Assembly: GCA_019635315.1 (NCBI GenBank)
Contig: JAHBZT010000001.1
Location: 1,224,001-1,288,000, forward strand
Direction of reading: 5' to 3'
DNA length: 64,000 bases
From: Rubrivivax sp.
Lineage (GTDB): Bacteria > Pseudomonadota > Gammaproteobacteria > Burkholderiales > Burkholderiaceae_C
Position 1 is the stretch's first letter. Each line of letters opens with the position of its first letter. Under the pieces are notes generated by a model. It was not told where the DNA came from. It was given only the letters and a program-made list of their open reading frames with translations, and searched no databases. Positions 17,374 to 25,833 of this stretch are shown piece by piece. A program made the translations under genes and the position numbers.

Positions 17374-18051
17374 ATGAAACCCCGCCTTGCCTACTGTTCG
17401 TCCATCGCCGCGCTGGCGGCCGGCCTGCTGCTGGCGCAGGGTACCGCGCAGGCCGAGCCCGCGCCGGACGCCGCGCCGGTGATCGTGTCCTACGACATCG
17501 CGGGTGCGCGCATCAGCGGCTGGGGCAGCTGGTGGCATGTCTACGACGGCCAGATCACGCTGCGCGACGACGACCCGACGCTGGCGGACTACAGCGGCGG
17601 CGGGGGCACGCTCAACGACGGCCTGGTGGCCGGCAGCTCCTTCGGCAACCACCTGCTGCGTGTGGCCGATGCGCCGGTGATCACCTTGCACCTGGCGGCG
17701 CCGGCGCGCATCGCGGAGATCGCCATCCTCGGCGGTGACTATTTCAACAATGCGCATGTCGGCGCGCTGTCGGCCCTCAGCGTGACCATCGCCGGGCAGA
17801 CGCAGCATTTTTCGTCGACCGGCTTCGGCGCGCCCTGCCAGCAGCACCTGTGCGACGACCGCGTCAGCCTGCTCGGCAGCGGGCTCGACGAACTGCCGAC
17901 GCAGACCGTCGTGCTCAGCGGCTTCGTCGCCGGCAACGGGCATGTCGCGGCCAGCGAGATCGTGCTGAGCGCGGTGCCCGAAGCCCCGGCGGCCGCGCTG
18001 CTGGCACTGGGCCTGGCCGGGCTGGCGCTGCGCCGGCGCGCGCAGCGCTGA
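17374..18051 (+). CDS. PEP-CTERM-like exported protein
   Basis: The 225-aa protein has a signal peptide ending near GTAQAEP. Its beta-rich body contains YDIAGARISGWGSWWHVYDG and VITLHLAAPARIAEIAILGG, which recall coagulation factor 5/8-type or VPLPA/PEP-CTERM bodies. The C-terminus reads AVPEAPAAALLALGLAGL followed by LRRRAQR, a PEP-CTERM tail in which the proline-glutamate is followed by alanine rather than proline. It is the first gene after phased-repeat site 3, which suggests control by the neighbouring regulators. Two cysteines (CQQHLC) could form a disulfide. Confidence 0.78.
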   Translation: MKPRLAYCSSIAALAAGLLLAQGTAQAEPAPDAAPVIVSYDIAGARISGWGSWWHVYDGQITLRDDDPTLADYSGGGGTLNDGLVAGSSFGNHLLRVADAPVITLHLAAPARIAEIAILGGDYFNNAHVGALSALSVTIAGQTQHFSSTGFGAPCQQHLCDDRVSLLGSGLDELPTQTVVLSGFVAGNGHVAASEIVLSAVPEAPAAALLALGLAGLALRRRAQR

Positions 18052-18083
18052 AGCGGTCCCCACTGCGCAGCACGAGACGGACG

Positions 18084-18953
18084 ATGGCGACGAACTGGGC
18101 CCGGATAGGGCGGCTGCTGCCGCTGCTGGCGCTGGCGGCCGACGCGGCTGCAGCGACGCCAGGACCGTGGCGCATCACGCACGCGATCGCCGCGCCCTGG
18201 GCGGCTGCGGCTCCTGCGGGCAGCGCGCTGGCCGGCCACATGCTGGCGCTGCGCGGCGATGCGCTGCACGGGCCGGCGCCGCTGCGCTGCGCGAAGGCCG
18301 AGGCGCAGGCGATCACGCTGCCGGCCGAGGGCCTGTTCGAGGGTCAGCTCGCCGCAACGGCCGATGCCGCCAAGGCGGCAAAGTCGCTTGGCCTGGCCAC
18401 GCTGCCGGCGCCGGCACTGCGCATCCGCTGCCCGAATGCCGGCTTCGACCTCGTGCAGGCCGATGCGACGACCTGGCTGCTGGCGCTGGACGGGCGCCTG
18501 TGGACGCTGTCCACGGCCGCCGGCACGTACGCCGCAGCGGCGTCGCCGGCCGGCGTCGTGCAGCGGCTGCTCGAGCGCCACGTCGACGCCGCGCAGGGCG
18601 GTGCCGCGCGCGGCTTTCTGCCGGCCACGCCGGCCGACCTGCGGCCGTTCACGACCGCGGCCCTGCAGGCTGCCGCCGCGGCCTGGTTCGCGCAGCCGGC
18701 GCATCCCGACGAAGCGCCCGAGATCGACGGTGACCCCTTCACCGACAGCCAGGAGCCGGTGCTGCGCTTCGCCGTCGGCGCCGCGGTGGTGCAGGGCGGG
18801 CGTGCCGAGGTGCCGGTGCAGCTGGCCGACGAGGCGCGGGCCTGGACGGTGCACTACCGGCTGCTGCGCGATGCGGACGGCTGGCGGGTCGACGACGTGC
18901 TGCTGCGCGACGGCACGCCGCTGCGCCGCCTGCTGCAGGAGGCCCGGCGATGA
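18084..18953 (+). CDS. Exported protein with DUF3828-like C-terminal domain
   Basis: The 289-aa product has a signal peptide (MATNWARIGRLLPLL, cleavage near ADAAAA). Its N-terminal half holds two cysteines in a pattern I do not recognise (LRCAKAEAQAITL, LRIRCPNAGFDL). The C-terminal ~110 residues, from FTTAALQAAAAAW to GWRVDDVLL, resemble DUF3828/NTF2-like lipoprotein domains, which typically end in WRVDDV. It starts 32 bases after the PEP-CTERM-like gene. Its stop overlaps the next start by four bases (ATGA). Function is unknown. Confidence 0.7.
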   Translation: MATNWARIGRLLPLLALAADAAAATPGPWRITHAIAAPWAAAAPAGSALAGHMLALRGDALHGPAPLRCAKAEAQAITLPAEGLFEGQLAATADAAKAAKSLGLATLPAPALRIRCPNAGFDLVQADATTWLLALDGRLWTLSTAAGTYAAAASPAGVVQRLLERHVDAAQGGAARGFLPATPADLRPFTTAALQAAAAAWFAQPAHPDEAPEIDGDPFTDSQEPVLRFAVGAAVVQGGRAEVPVQLADEARAWTVHYRLLRDADGWRVDDVLLRDGTPLRRLLQEARR

Positions 18954-19330
18954 GCCCGCGTGTGTCGTGCATCGCCGCCGGCCTGCTGCTGGCCGCGGCC
19001 GCGACCGCCGGCGCCGACGACGGCTTCGCCGCCTTCCACGACGCCTACCGCACCGCCGTCGCGCGCGGCGACGCGGAGGCCGTGGCCGCGGTGACGCGGT
19101 GGCCCTTCCTGTTCGAGGGCCGAGCGCTGGACGCCGCCGGCTTCCGGCGCAAGGCCTGGCCCGCGCTGTTCACCCCGGCGCTGCGCCGCTGCTGGGCGCA
19201 GGCCCCTGCGCAGGCCGAGCCCGGGCAGCGCGGCGAACGCAGCCTGCACTGCGCGCCCTATGCGCTGCACTTCGACGCCGACCGCGGCCGCTGGCAGCTG
19301 CGCGAGTTCTCGGCCGACGCCGGGCAATGA
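18950..19330 (+). CDS. Small exported protein, possibly NTF2-like
   Basis: The 126-aa product has a signal peptide ending near TAGADDG. The mature ~105 residues begin FAAFHDAYRTAVARGDAEAV and then AVTRWPFLFEGRALDAAGF, the helix-then-sheet order of NTF2-like proteins, and contain two cysteines (RRCWAQ, LHCAPY). It overlaps the genes on both sides by four bases, so it is part of the same transcript. No enzymatic residues are evident. Confidence 0.68.
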   Translation: MSPRVSCIAAGLLLAAAATAGADDGFAAFHDAYRTAVARGDAEAVAAVTRWPFLFEGRALDAAGFRRKAWPALFTPALRRCWAQAPAQAEPGQRGERSLHCAPYALHFDADRGRWQLREFSADAGQ

Positions 19331-19362
19331 GCCCGACGGCCCTCCATTCGGAAAGACCCACG

Positions 19363-20757
19363 ATGCCGCATGCCGTCGCCCCGACACCGCACCGTCCGCT
19401 GCAGGCGGTGCGGCGGCTGCTGGCCGCGCTGGCGGGCACGCTGCTCGCCGCCGGTGGCAGCGCGGCCGGCGGCGGCCCGCGCCCGGCCACACCGCCCGAG
19501 CGTGTCGAAGCCATCGGCGCGCTGGAGCTGGTCACGCACCTGCGCGCGCAGCGCGGCGGCGACGCCGCCGGCTTCGGCTGGCAGCACGTGGCGCACTGGT
19601 CGCTGCGCCGTCACGGCCAGCCGCTGGTCTTCGAGGCGCCGGGCGGCGTCTTCGGCGACCGCTCGCAGCCGCTGACCCGGATCAACGCCGTCTTCGTGAT
19701 CGAGCGCGGCGCCGGCCTGCCCGACCTGCTGGTCCATGTCGGCGATGCCCACAACACCAGCAGCTTCCACCTGGTGCGCCAGCAGGGCGAGGCCTTGCAG
19801 GTGCGGCTGCTGTGCATCGTCAGCGGCGGCGACAACGCGGTCGGCTGGGCGCAGCATCTGCAGCGGTCGGGCGCCGGTGGGGCGGTCAAGCGGATGCCGG
19901 CTGCGCTGCCCGGCCGCACGCAATGGCTGCAGGGGCCGCGGCTGGAGCGGCTGCGCGCCGATGCGCTCGACGCGGGCCGCTACCTGATGCTGGGCCGCCG
20001 GTGCCTGTTCGACACCGTCGGCGGCCCGGTGCGCTGGATTCCCTACGACGCCGACGGCACGAGCACGCTGCCCTGGGGCCCGGCCCTGGTGTCGCCGGAC
20101 GGCACGCGGCTCGCGCGGCTGGGCCACGCCGAGGCGCCGGGCAGCCCTGCCGGCACGGACCGGCGGCCGCTGCTGCTGGTGGCCGAACTGCTGAGCTTGC
20201 CCGACGGCGTGGTGCCCGGCAGCGTGGCCGCGCACCAGGCGGCACGCCAGCTCGGCGGCGAGCGCGACCTGTGGCAGCGCATCGAGTTGCCGCGCACGCG
20301 GATGCGCTTTGCCACGCTGCGCGAGGTCGACGTGGCCTGGGTGCTGTACCACTTCCGCTGGCAGCGGGATGCGCAGGGCGAGCGCCTCGTCGAACGCCGC
20401 GGCTTCGTGGCGCTGCCGCACCGCGGCGCGCTGTCCGAGGCCGGCGCCCGCTATACGGTGGAAGGGCTGAAGGACGGCCAGCGCCAGCGCTTCGTCGACT
20501 TCCTGGTGCAGCGCTTCGACGGTCGCCCGCTGGCCGACGGCAGCGGCGAGTTCGGCATGTCCGTCCAGGTCGGCGCCCATGTCGTGACCGTGGACGAGTC
20601 CGGCTTCCACATCGCCCAGCCCGGCCGGCCCGCCGCACCCGGTCAGCCGCAGAACCCGCAGGTGCAGCGCGATGTCGTGCGGCGCCTGGGCGAGGCCTTC
20701 GACGCCGAACTGGCCAGCGGCCGCCTGGACCACCTGTTTACCGACCCGGCGCGCTGA
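19363..20757 (+). CDS. Exported protein of unknown function
   Basis: The gene can start at ATG 19327, overlapping the previous stop as ATGA, or at ATG 19363, which has GGAAAG nine bases upstream. I prefer 19363, giving 464 aa with a signal peptide (ALAGTLLAAGGSAAGG). The body has patterns such as VFVIERGAGLPDLLVHVGDAH and VRWIPYDADGTSTLPWGPAL followed by SPDGTRLARLGH, which look like beta-propeller or repeat-like blades, but I cannot name a family. It follows two other exported proteins and precedes a cytoplasmic-looking gene by eight bases. Confidence 0.7.
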   Translation: MPHAVAPTPHRPLQAVRRLLAALAGTLLAAGGSAAGGGPRPATPPERVEAIGALELVTHLRAQRGGDAAGFGWQHVAHWSLRRHGQPLVFEAPGGVFGDRSQPLTRINAVFVIERGAGLPDLLVHVGDAHNTSSFHLVRQQGEALQVRLLCIVSGGDNAVGWAQHLQRSGAGGAVKRMPAALPGRTQWLQGPRLERLRADALDAGRYLMLGRRCLFDTVGGPVRWIPYDADGTSTLPWGPALVSPDGTRLARLGHAEAPGSPAGTDRRPLLLVAELLSLPDGVVPGSVAAHQAARQLGGERDLWQRIELPRTRMRFATLREVDVAWVLYHFRWQRDAQGERLVERRGFVALPHRGALSEAGARYTVEGLKDGQRQRFVDFLVQRFDGRPLADGSGEFGMSVQVGAHVVTVDESGFHIAQPGRPAAPGQPQNPQVQRDVVRRLGEAFDAELASGRLDHLFTDPAR

Positions 20758-20765
20758 GGCCCGCG

Positions 20766-21824
20766 ATGTTCGACCCCGCCTACGACTCCTGCGATGCACC
20801 CGACGCCGCGCGCGTGGAACGTCTGGCCGCCGCGCTGCCCGCGCCGCTGGCCGAGCTGCTGCGCGAAGAACTGGCGGCCGGCAACCGCGTGCTGGCCATC
20901 GAGTCCGGCCACCCGGCGCCGCCGGTGGGCGTGTGCGTGATCCTCCAGCAGCCGGCGCTGGCGCTGGCCGCCCTGCCGGCCGAGGCGCTGCCGGCCCGCG
21001 GCCTCGTGCATCGCCGCTGGCCCGGGCATGTGCAGCCCAGCGGCTGGACCGACGCCAAGGGTCACTGCTTCCTGCTCGAGCCGGCGGTCGAATCGCCGGC
21101 CGGCGCTGCCGCCGCGCCCTCGCCGGATCCTGCCGCGGTGGCGCCCGCGGCTGCCGGCGCGGCCGTCGTCGACGAGGACCTGCAACTGCGTGCCCGCGCC
21201 CGCCTCGGCCCTTCGGAAGCGATGCGGGCCTGGGACGCCAGCCGCGTGATCGACCACGAGCGCTGGCGCGAAGGCACCGGCTACGACCTGGACGCGCTGG
21301 CGCGCATGACGCCGGCCGAGCGTTCTTCGGTCGAGACCTCGCTGCTGCACGGCATCCGCGACTGGCGCGACGTGCAGGCGCTGGCCGCGCTGGACACGCC
21401 GCGCGCCCGTGCCGCGCTGCGCCGCACGCTGGACGAAGGCAGCGACGCGCTGCGCATGGCCGTGCTGCGCGAGGCGCCGCATCTCGTGCCGGCCGACGCC
21501 GACGGCAGCGCGGCCCGCACGCGTGCGCTGGTGCAGGCGCTGGCCACGGCCGAGCTGTACGGCGGGCTGTCGCAGGCGCTGGTCGAGGTCGAGACCTTCC
21601 ACCCGCCGGCGGTGATGGACGCGCTGTGGCGCGGCCTGCGCGAACGCGACGGCGGCACCGCGGTGCATTTCGCCGCGACGCTGAGCTACCTGCACGGCGT
21701 CGCGAGCGAGCCCTTCGACTGGTCGCAGCGCCCCTTCTTCCTGCGTTTCCGCACCGAGGACGCGGCCGAACGGGCCGCGGCCATCGCCGAACTGCGACGC
21801 CGGCTCGCGCTGCCGGCGGACTGA
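20766..21824 (+). CDS. HEAT-like repeat protein of unknown function
   Basis: The 352-aa protein has no signal peptide. Residues 1-120 form an alpha/beta region (ELLREELAAGNRVLAIESG). An Ala/Pro linker (~118-140) leads to a helical part with LDALARMTPAERSSVETSL, WRDVQALAALDTPRARAALR and ALRMAVLREAPHLV, typical of HEAT-type repeats that bind other proteins. It begins eight bases after the exported protein gene. I do not recognise a named family. It may be the cytoplasmic partner of the membrane genes that follow. Confidence 0.7.
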   Translation: MFDPAYDSCDAPDAARVERLAAALPAPLAELLREELAAGNRVLAIESGHPAPPVGVCVILQQPALALAALPAEALPARGLVHRRWPGHVQPSGWTDAKGHCFLLEPAVESPAGAAAAPSPDPAAVAPAAAGAAVVDEDLQLRARARLGPSEAMRAWDASRVIDHERWREGTGYDLDALARMTPAERSSVETSLLHGIRDWRDVQALAALDTPRARAALRRTLDEGSDALRMAVLREAPHLVPADADGSAARTRALVQALATAELYGGLSQALVEVETFHPPAVMDALWRGLRERDGGTAVHFAATLSYLHGVASEPFDWSQRPFFLRFRTEDAAERAAAIAELRRRLALPAD

Positions 21825-21867
21825 CCCTTCCGACCCCCCACCACCCACCCCAAGAGAGGAGCACACC

Positions 21868-22260
21868 ATGGGACTCGCCGAACGCCGCAAGATCAAGGAA
21901 CTGCAGGACGAGGTGCTGCCCGCGCGCGAGCGCGAGATCGCCGAGATCTGCGGCACCGCCATACCCTACGAGGTCGACTGGGCCAGCCTGGAGCACGACG
22001 CCGAGGCGCTGAACTTCCTGGACAACCTGTCGTGCCACCGCCTGAACATGGCGCTGCGCATGATCTGCATGGACGACATGGGCCGCGAGGCCGTGCGCGA
22101 CGGCGTGAAGCGCATCGCGCTGAAGAATGTCGCCGACCCGGCGCAGCGGCACATCGCCTTCGAGGACGGCGTGCTGCACATGCACTGCGCCTATGCGCGC
22201 GGCGCCGAGGGCATGATCCCCGACGGCCGCATCCGCGAGACGCTGCTGGCGGCGCTCTGA
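21868..22260 (+). CDS. Small conserved-looking cytoplasmic protein (unknown)
   Basis: The 130-aa product has a strong ribosome binding site (AGAGAGGAG) before ATG 21868. It begins MGLAERRKIKELQDEV and goes on with IPYEVDWASLEHDAEAL and LSCHRLNMALRMICMDD, in a less alanine-rich composition than its neighbours, which suggests a conserved globular protein. A VADPAQRHIAFEDGVL segment is followed by H-M-H-C, which could bind metal. No family is recognised. It lies between a HEAT-like gene and membrane-anchored genes in the same direction. Confidence 0.72.
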   Translation: MGLAERRKIKELQDEVLPAREREIAEICGTAIPYEVDWASLEHDAEALNFLDNLSCHRLNMALRMICMDDMGREAVRDGVKRIALKNVADPAQRHIAFEDGVLHMHCAYARGAEGMIPDGRIRETLLAAL

Positions 22261-22291
22261 TGCGACGACACGCCGACCGAGGGCCACGACG

Positions 22292-23569
22292 ATGAAGATC
22301 GCGCTGATGCTGGGCGCCGGCGTTCTGGGGGTGCTGCTGCTGTTCCTCGTGATCGGCATCGTCGTCGGTCCGCAGCCGGCGAAGGCGGCGCGCGAGACCG
22401 CGGTGAATGCCGACCCGCAGCAAGGCGGCGGATTCGATCTGCACGGCCTGGCGCGCGTGCCGCTGCCCAAGGCCTTCCGCTTCCGCGGCCTGGACGTCTA
22501 CAACGGCCACCTCAGCCCGGCCGAGCAGCTGGCCCAGCACGACGACCCGCATGGCCTGGTGTTCCGGTTCGACGCCCATGCGAGCAACGACTGGGGCGGC
22601 CACGCGCGCGACCCGATGCTGCTCAACGTGGTGCCGATGAACCCGGCCAACCCGGCCGCGAATGCGCAGCGCCGCTTCTCGATCGGCCGCTACCACTCGC
22701 CCACCGGCGACACGATCCCGCTCGACGACCCGCGCTGGAACGAGCAGCGCGAAACCACCGCGGCCGGCGTCGAGCGCGTCTGGCGCTGGCTGGAGATGAA
22801 CGACCACTTCGGCACCGACGAGGCGCCGCGCTGGGCCGTCACGGTGCACGAACCGGCGCGTGCGCTGCGGCTGGACTTCTATGTCTGGCGCAGGAAGATG
22901 TCGCTGGACCAGGCACGTGCCTTCCTGACCCGCACGCTGGACACGCTGGTCGTGCATGCCGCCCGCGACGCGCACTTCCAGCGTCCGGGCACGCAGGAGG
23001 AGCGCATGGCCGTGATGCGCCAGTCGCGCATCGACCAGTTCTTCGCCACGCTGGCGCCGCTGGGCGTGGTGCGGCCGGCGCCGGGCGGCACCAGCTTCGG
23101 CGCCGACACCGCGGCCTGGCTCGACGGCGACCTGAAGTCGCTGCGCGCGATGCGGGTGCTGGCGCAGGCGCCGCTGCCTCCCGCGGTGCAGCGCGACGGC
23201 CAGGGGCGCCCGCAGCTGCCGCTGGTGCCCGCCGACCCGTCCGCCGGCCCGCGGCAGCTGCCGCTGCGCATGCTGTACTGGCACGCCGACAGCGGCAGCT
23301 GGCGCTATACGCGCCTGGTGCGCCCGACGGCGCGGGACGACTGGCTGGTGATGGACTTCGAGAGCCAGGTCGTGGCCCGCCTGGCCGACCGCGGCAGCGT
23401 CTATGTCGTCTATGCGACGCACGCCTACCGGCCGCCCGCGCTGGACGACGCGCCCGAAGCCGCCGCCGGCTTCCTGGCCGAGGCCGAGCGCTGGCGCGGC
23501 GAACTGCTGGCCGGGCACATCCTGGCGCTGCCGGCGCAGCCCGTGCGGTTGGTCGCCGCGGCGCGCTGA
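22292..23569 (+). CDS. Membrane-anchored protein of unknown function
   Basis: The 425-aa protein starts with one transmembrane segment (MLGAGVLGVLLLFLVIGIVV, residues 6-25) and no cleavage site, so most of it should face the periplasm. The body is Trp-, Arg- and His-rich with LVFRFDAHASNDWGGHARDP, RRFSIGRYHSPTGD and YVWRRKMSLDQARAFL. I see no catalytic signature. It begins 31 bases after the previous gene and is followed after 28 bases by another membrane protein. Probably all four genes from 20766 to 24974 act together. Confidence 0.7.
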   Translation: MKIALMLGAGVLGVLLLFLVIGIVVGPQPAKAARETAVNADPQQGGGFDLHGLARVPLPKAFRFRGLDVYNGHLSPAEQLAQHDDPHGLVFRFDAHASNDWGGHARDPMLLNVVPMNPANPAANAQRRFSIGRYHSPTGDTIPLDDPRWNEQRETTAAGVERVWRWLEMNDHFGTDEAPRWAVTVHEPARALRLDFYVWRRKMSLDQARAFLTRTLDTLVVHAARDAHFQRPGTQEERMAVMRQSRIDQFFATLAPLGVVRPAPGGTSFGADTAAWLDGDLKSLRAMRVLAQAPLPPAVQRDGQGRPQLPLVPADPSAGPRQLPLRMLYWHADSGSWRYTRLVRPTARDDWLVMDFESQVVARLADRGSVYVVYATHAYRPPALDDAPEAAAGFLAEAERWRGELLAGHILALPAQPVRLVAAAR

Positions 23570-23597
23570 CCCCCTACCGATCCGAGGACCCCGCACC

Positions 23598-24974
23598 ATG
23601 AAAGCCGTGCTCCTGCACAACCCCGGACTGCTGATCAGCCTGGCCCTGCTGCTGGGCGGCGGCCTGGTCTTCGCGCTGCTCGGCGGCCTGATGCTGCGCT
23701 CGGGCGCGGCCTACCGGGGCGTGATCTTCGTGGCCGTCGCCTTCGCGCTGGTCGTGCTGCCGCAGCTGGTCGGGCACTTGGCGATGGCGGTCAAGCCGCC
23801 GGCGGCCGGGGCGGGAGCCGTCACGGCGCCACGGGCCCCGGCGGTGGACGCCGCGCGCGCAGCGGCCGGGCTGCCCGAATTCGTGCTGCCGCTGCAGGGC
23901 CAGGCCGTGCGCGATCCGGCCCTTGTCTTCGGCGCCGACCATGCCCTGGGCCGGCGCAGCGACAGCCGCGCGCTGTTCGCCGCGCGCATGCCCGGGCTGA
24001 AGGTCGCCGACGCCGTGCACTGGCCGGCCGGCGAAAGCGTCACGGCACTGGTCTTCGGCAGTGCCGACCAGGCGGCGGCCGGCCTGCTGGCCTACCTGGG
24101 CCTGTACCAGGTGGCGCCGACGCTGGACCGCGGCGGCGTGGAGCTGCAGGGCACGCGCGGCCTGGGCGGCGGCGTCGTGCGGCTGCGGCGCAGCGGCGCC
24201 GCGCTGCTGGCCGTGACCGCGCTCGACGAGCCGGCGCTGCAGGCGCGGCTGGCCGCGCTGCCGCTGCTGCAGGCGGCGCCCGCCGCGGCGCCGGGTGCGC
24301 TGGGCGCCGGCGCGCCGCTGGTGCCGGCGCCGCAGCCGCTGGTGCACCTGTTCCGCGCCAACGTGGCGCTGCAGGTCGCCGGCGCGCTGGCGATGCTGGC
24401 GATCGTCGCGTGGTGGTTCTTCGTGGGCACGGCCTGGGCCGGCCGCGTGCCGGCCGAGCGTGGCGTGGCGCCGCTGTCCGCGGCGGTGCTGAAGTCGCGC
24501 CTGATGGCGGTCAACCAGGCCGAGGTGCCGATGCAGGTGGAGGCGCTGCCCGACGGCCGCATCGCCGTCACCTGGCGCCATGCCGATGCCCGCTTCGTCG
24601 ACTTCGCCAGCGCGCACCGGATGGTGCGCACGCACCGGCTGCTGCTGCGGCTGGACGAGGCGGCGCGGCGCGTGCACGTCACCGAGCAATCCACCGAGCT
24701 CGATGCCCGCGCGGGGCTGGGCGGTGCCTCGCTGCGCTGGCGCACCGGGCTGGGCATCACCTTCTTCCAGGTCGACCACCGCCGTGTCTTCGGCCTGCAG
24801 TTCGGTCCCGACGGGCGGCCGACCGGTGCGCTGAGCTATGCCTGGCGCTTCAACCTGAACGAGCTGAAGGCGCCGTTCATCGCGGCGGTCACCGGCGCCG
24901 GCTGGGACTGGCAGCCGGTGATGCTGGACCTGCCGGCGCTGCTGGAACGCGGCGCGCCGGCGCCTTCGCGCTGA
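23598..24974 (+). CDS. Multi-pass membrane protein of unknown function
   Basis: The 458-aa protein has two N-terminal hydrophobic segments (about residues 10-33 and 40-65) and a third near residue 260 (ALAMLAIVAWWFFVGTAWAG). Between and after them are soluble parts: one with HALGRRSDSRALFAARMPG, and a C-terminal domain with MQVEALPDGRIAVTWRHADA and LLLRLDEAARRVHVTEQST. No family is recognised. The good ribosome binding site (GAGGA) and 28-base spacing tie it to the upstream gene. It ends the plus-strand run and converges on the gene at 24985. Confidence 0.7.
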   Translation: MKAVLLHNPGLLISLALLLGGGLVFALLGGLMLRSGAAYRGVIFVAVAFALVVLPQLVGHLAMAVKPPAAGAGAVTAPRAPAVDAARAAAGLPEFVLPLQGQAVRDPALVFGADHALGRRSDSRALFAARMPGLKVADAVHWPAGESVTALVFGSADQAAAGLLAYLGLYQVAPTLDRGGVELQGTRGLGGGVVRLRRSGAALLAVTALDEPALQARLAALPLLQAAPAAAPGALGAGAPLVPAPQPLVHLFRANVALQVAGALAMLAIVAWWFFVGTAWAGRVPAERGVAPLSAAVLKSRLMAVNQAEVPMQVEALPDGRIAVTWRHADARFVDFASAHRMVRTHRLLLRLDEAARRVHVTEQSTELDARAGLGGASLRWRTGLGITFFQVDHRRVFGLQFGPDGRPTGALSYAWRFNLNELKAPFIAAVTGAGWDWQPVMLDLPALLERGAPAPSR

Positions 24975-24984
24975 GCGCGGCCGC

Positions 24985-25833
24985 TCAGGACCTGCCGGCG
25001 TCTTCCAGCATCCGGGTCAGCACGCGCTGCACGCCCTGCTGCAGCAGGTCGCGCAGCACCGTGACCTTCTCGTCCGGCGCCAGCGCATTCCAGGGCTGGC
25101 CCGGTTCGTCGTCGCCGCGGCCGGCGATCGCGCGTGCCTCGTGCAGGTCCTGCTGCGCGACGATGCTGCCGCTGGCCGCGTCCACCAGCTGCAGCCGCAC
25201 CAGGGCATGCGGACCCAGAAAGCCGCCCGGACCCGGGCGGCCCCCGGCGCCGACCGGGTCGCCGCGCGGGTCGAGGTGCAGGCCCACGCCCTCGACCTCG
25301 GCGCGGCCCGCCGGCCCACCGTCGGGCAGCGCGAAGGCCGCCTCGCCGCGCGTGCGCGTGACGATCAGCAGGTGGCTGAGCCGGTTCGGCGCGATCACGC
25401 CGTTCATCCAGCCCGGCAGTTCGCCACGCTGCACGCCCTCGGCCAGCGCGCGCTGCTCGGCCGTGCTCAGCACCTGGGTGGCGCGGTAGCTGAACAGCCG
25501 CGCCTGCGCCAGCTGCGCCGCGAAGGCCGCGGCGGCGCCGCGCAACGCGGCCTGGTCGAAGCCGCTGCCGCCGACGATCAGCGACTCGCGCGCGCTGCGC
25601 GCGACGGGCGCGACGGCGGCCTCGGCGGCATCGACCGCCTGCGTGACCTCGACCGCATCGCCGAGCAGGCTGAAGATGCCGACGCGGTCGATGTGCGGCG
25701 GCGCGGCGGCCGCCTGCGCGAAGGCGGCTGGAGCGCCGGCGACCAGCAGCGCCGCGGCGGCCAGCGCCGCCCGTGCGGCGCGGCGGCGGGGGTGGACTCC
25801 GGTGGCCGTGGCCGTCTCCCGTGCAGCCGTCAG
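24985..25833 (-). CDS. Exported protein lacking a normal start codon (probable CTG start)
   Basis: In this frame there is no ATG, GTG or TTG between the upstream gene body and a clear signal peptide (RRRAARAALAAAALLVAGAP, cleaved near AFAQ). The best start is CTG at 25833, which overlaps the stop of the upstream reductase as CTGA, giving 282 aa. The mature part has DRVGIFSLLGDAVEVTQ, RLSHLLIVTRTRGEA and LVRLQLVDAASGSIVAQQ, and resembles periplasmic proteins of the CsgG-like fold, though only weakly. Alternatives are a sequencing frameshift or a decayed 5' end. Reading frame and codon use are otherwise intact. Confidence 0.55.
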   Translation of the reverse strand: MTAARETATATGVHPRRRAARAALAAAALLVAGAPAAFAQAAAAPPHIDRVGIFSLLGDAVEVTQAVDAAEAAVAPVARSARESLIVGGSGFDQAALRGAAAAFAAQLAQARLFSYRATQVLSTAEQRALAEGVQRGELPGWMNGVIAPNRLSHLLIVTRTRGEAAFALPDGGPAGRAEVEGVGLHLDPRGDPVGAGGRPGPGGFLGPHALVRLQLVDAASGSIVAQQDLHEARAIAGRGDDEPGQPWNALAPDEKVTVLRDLLQQGVQRVLTRMLEDAGRS

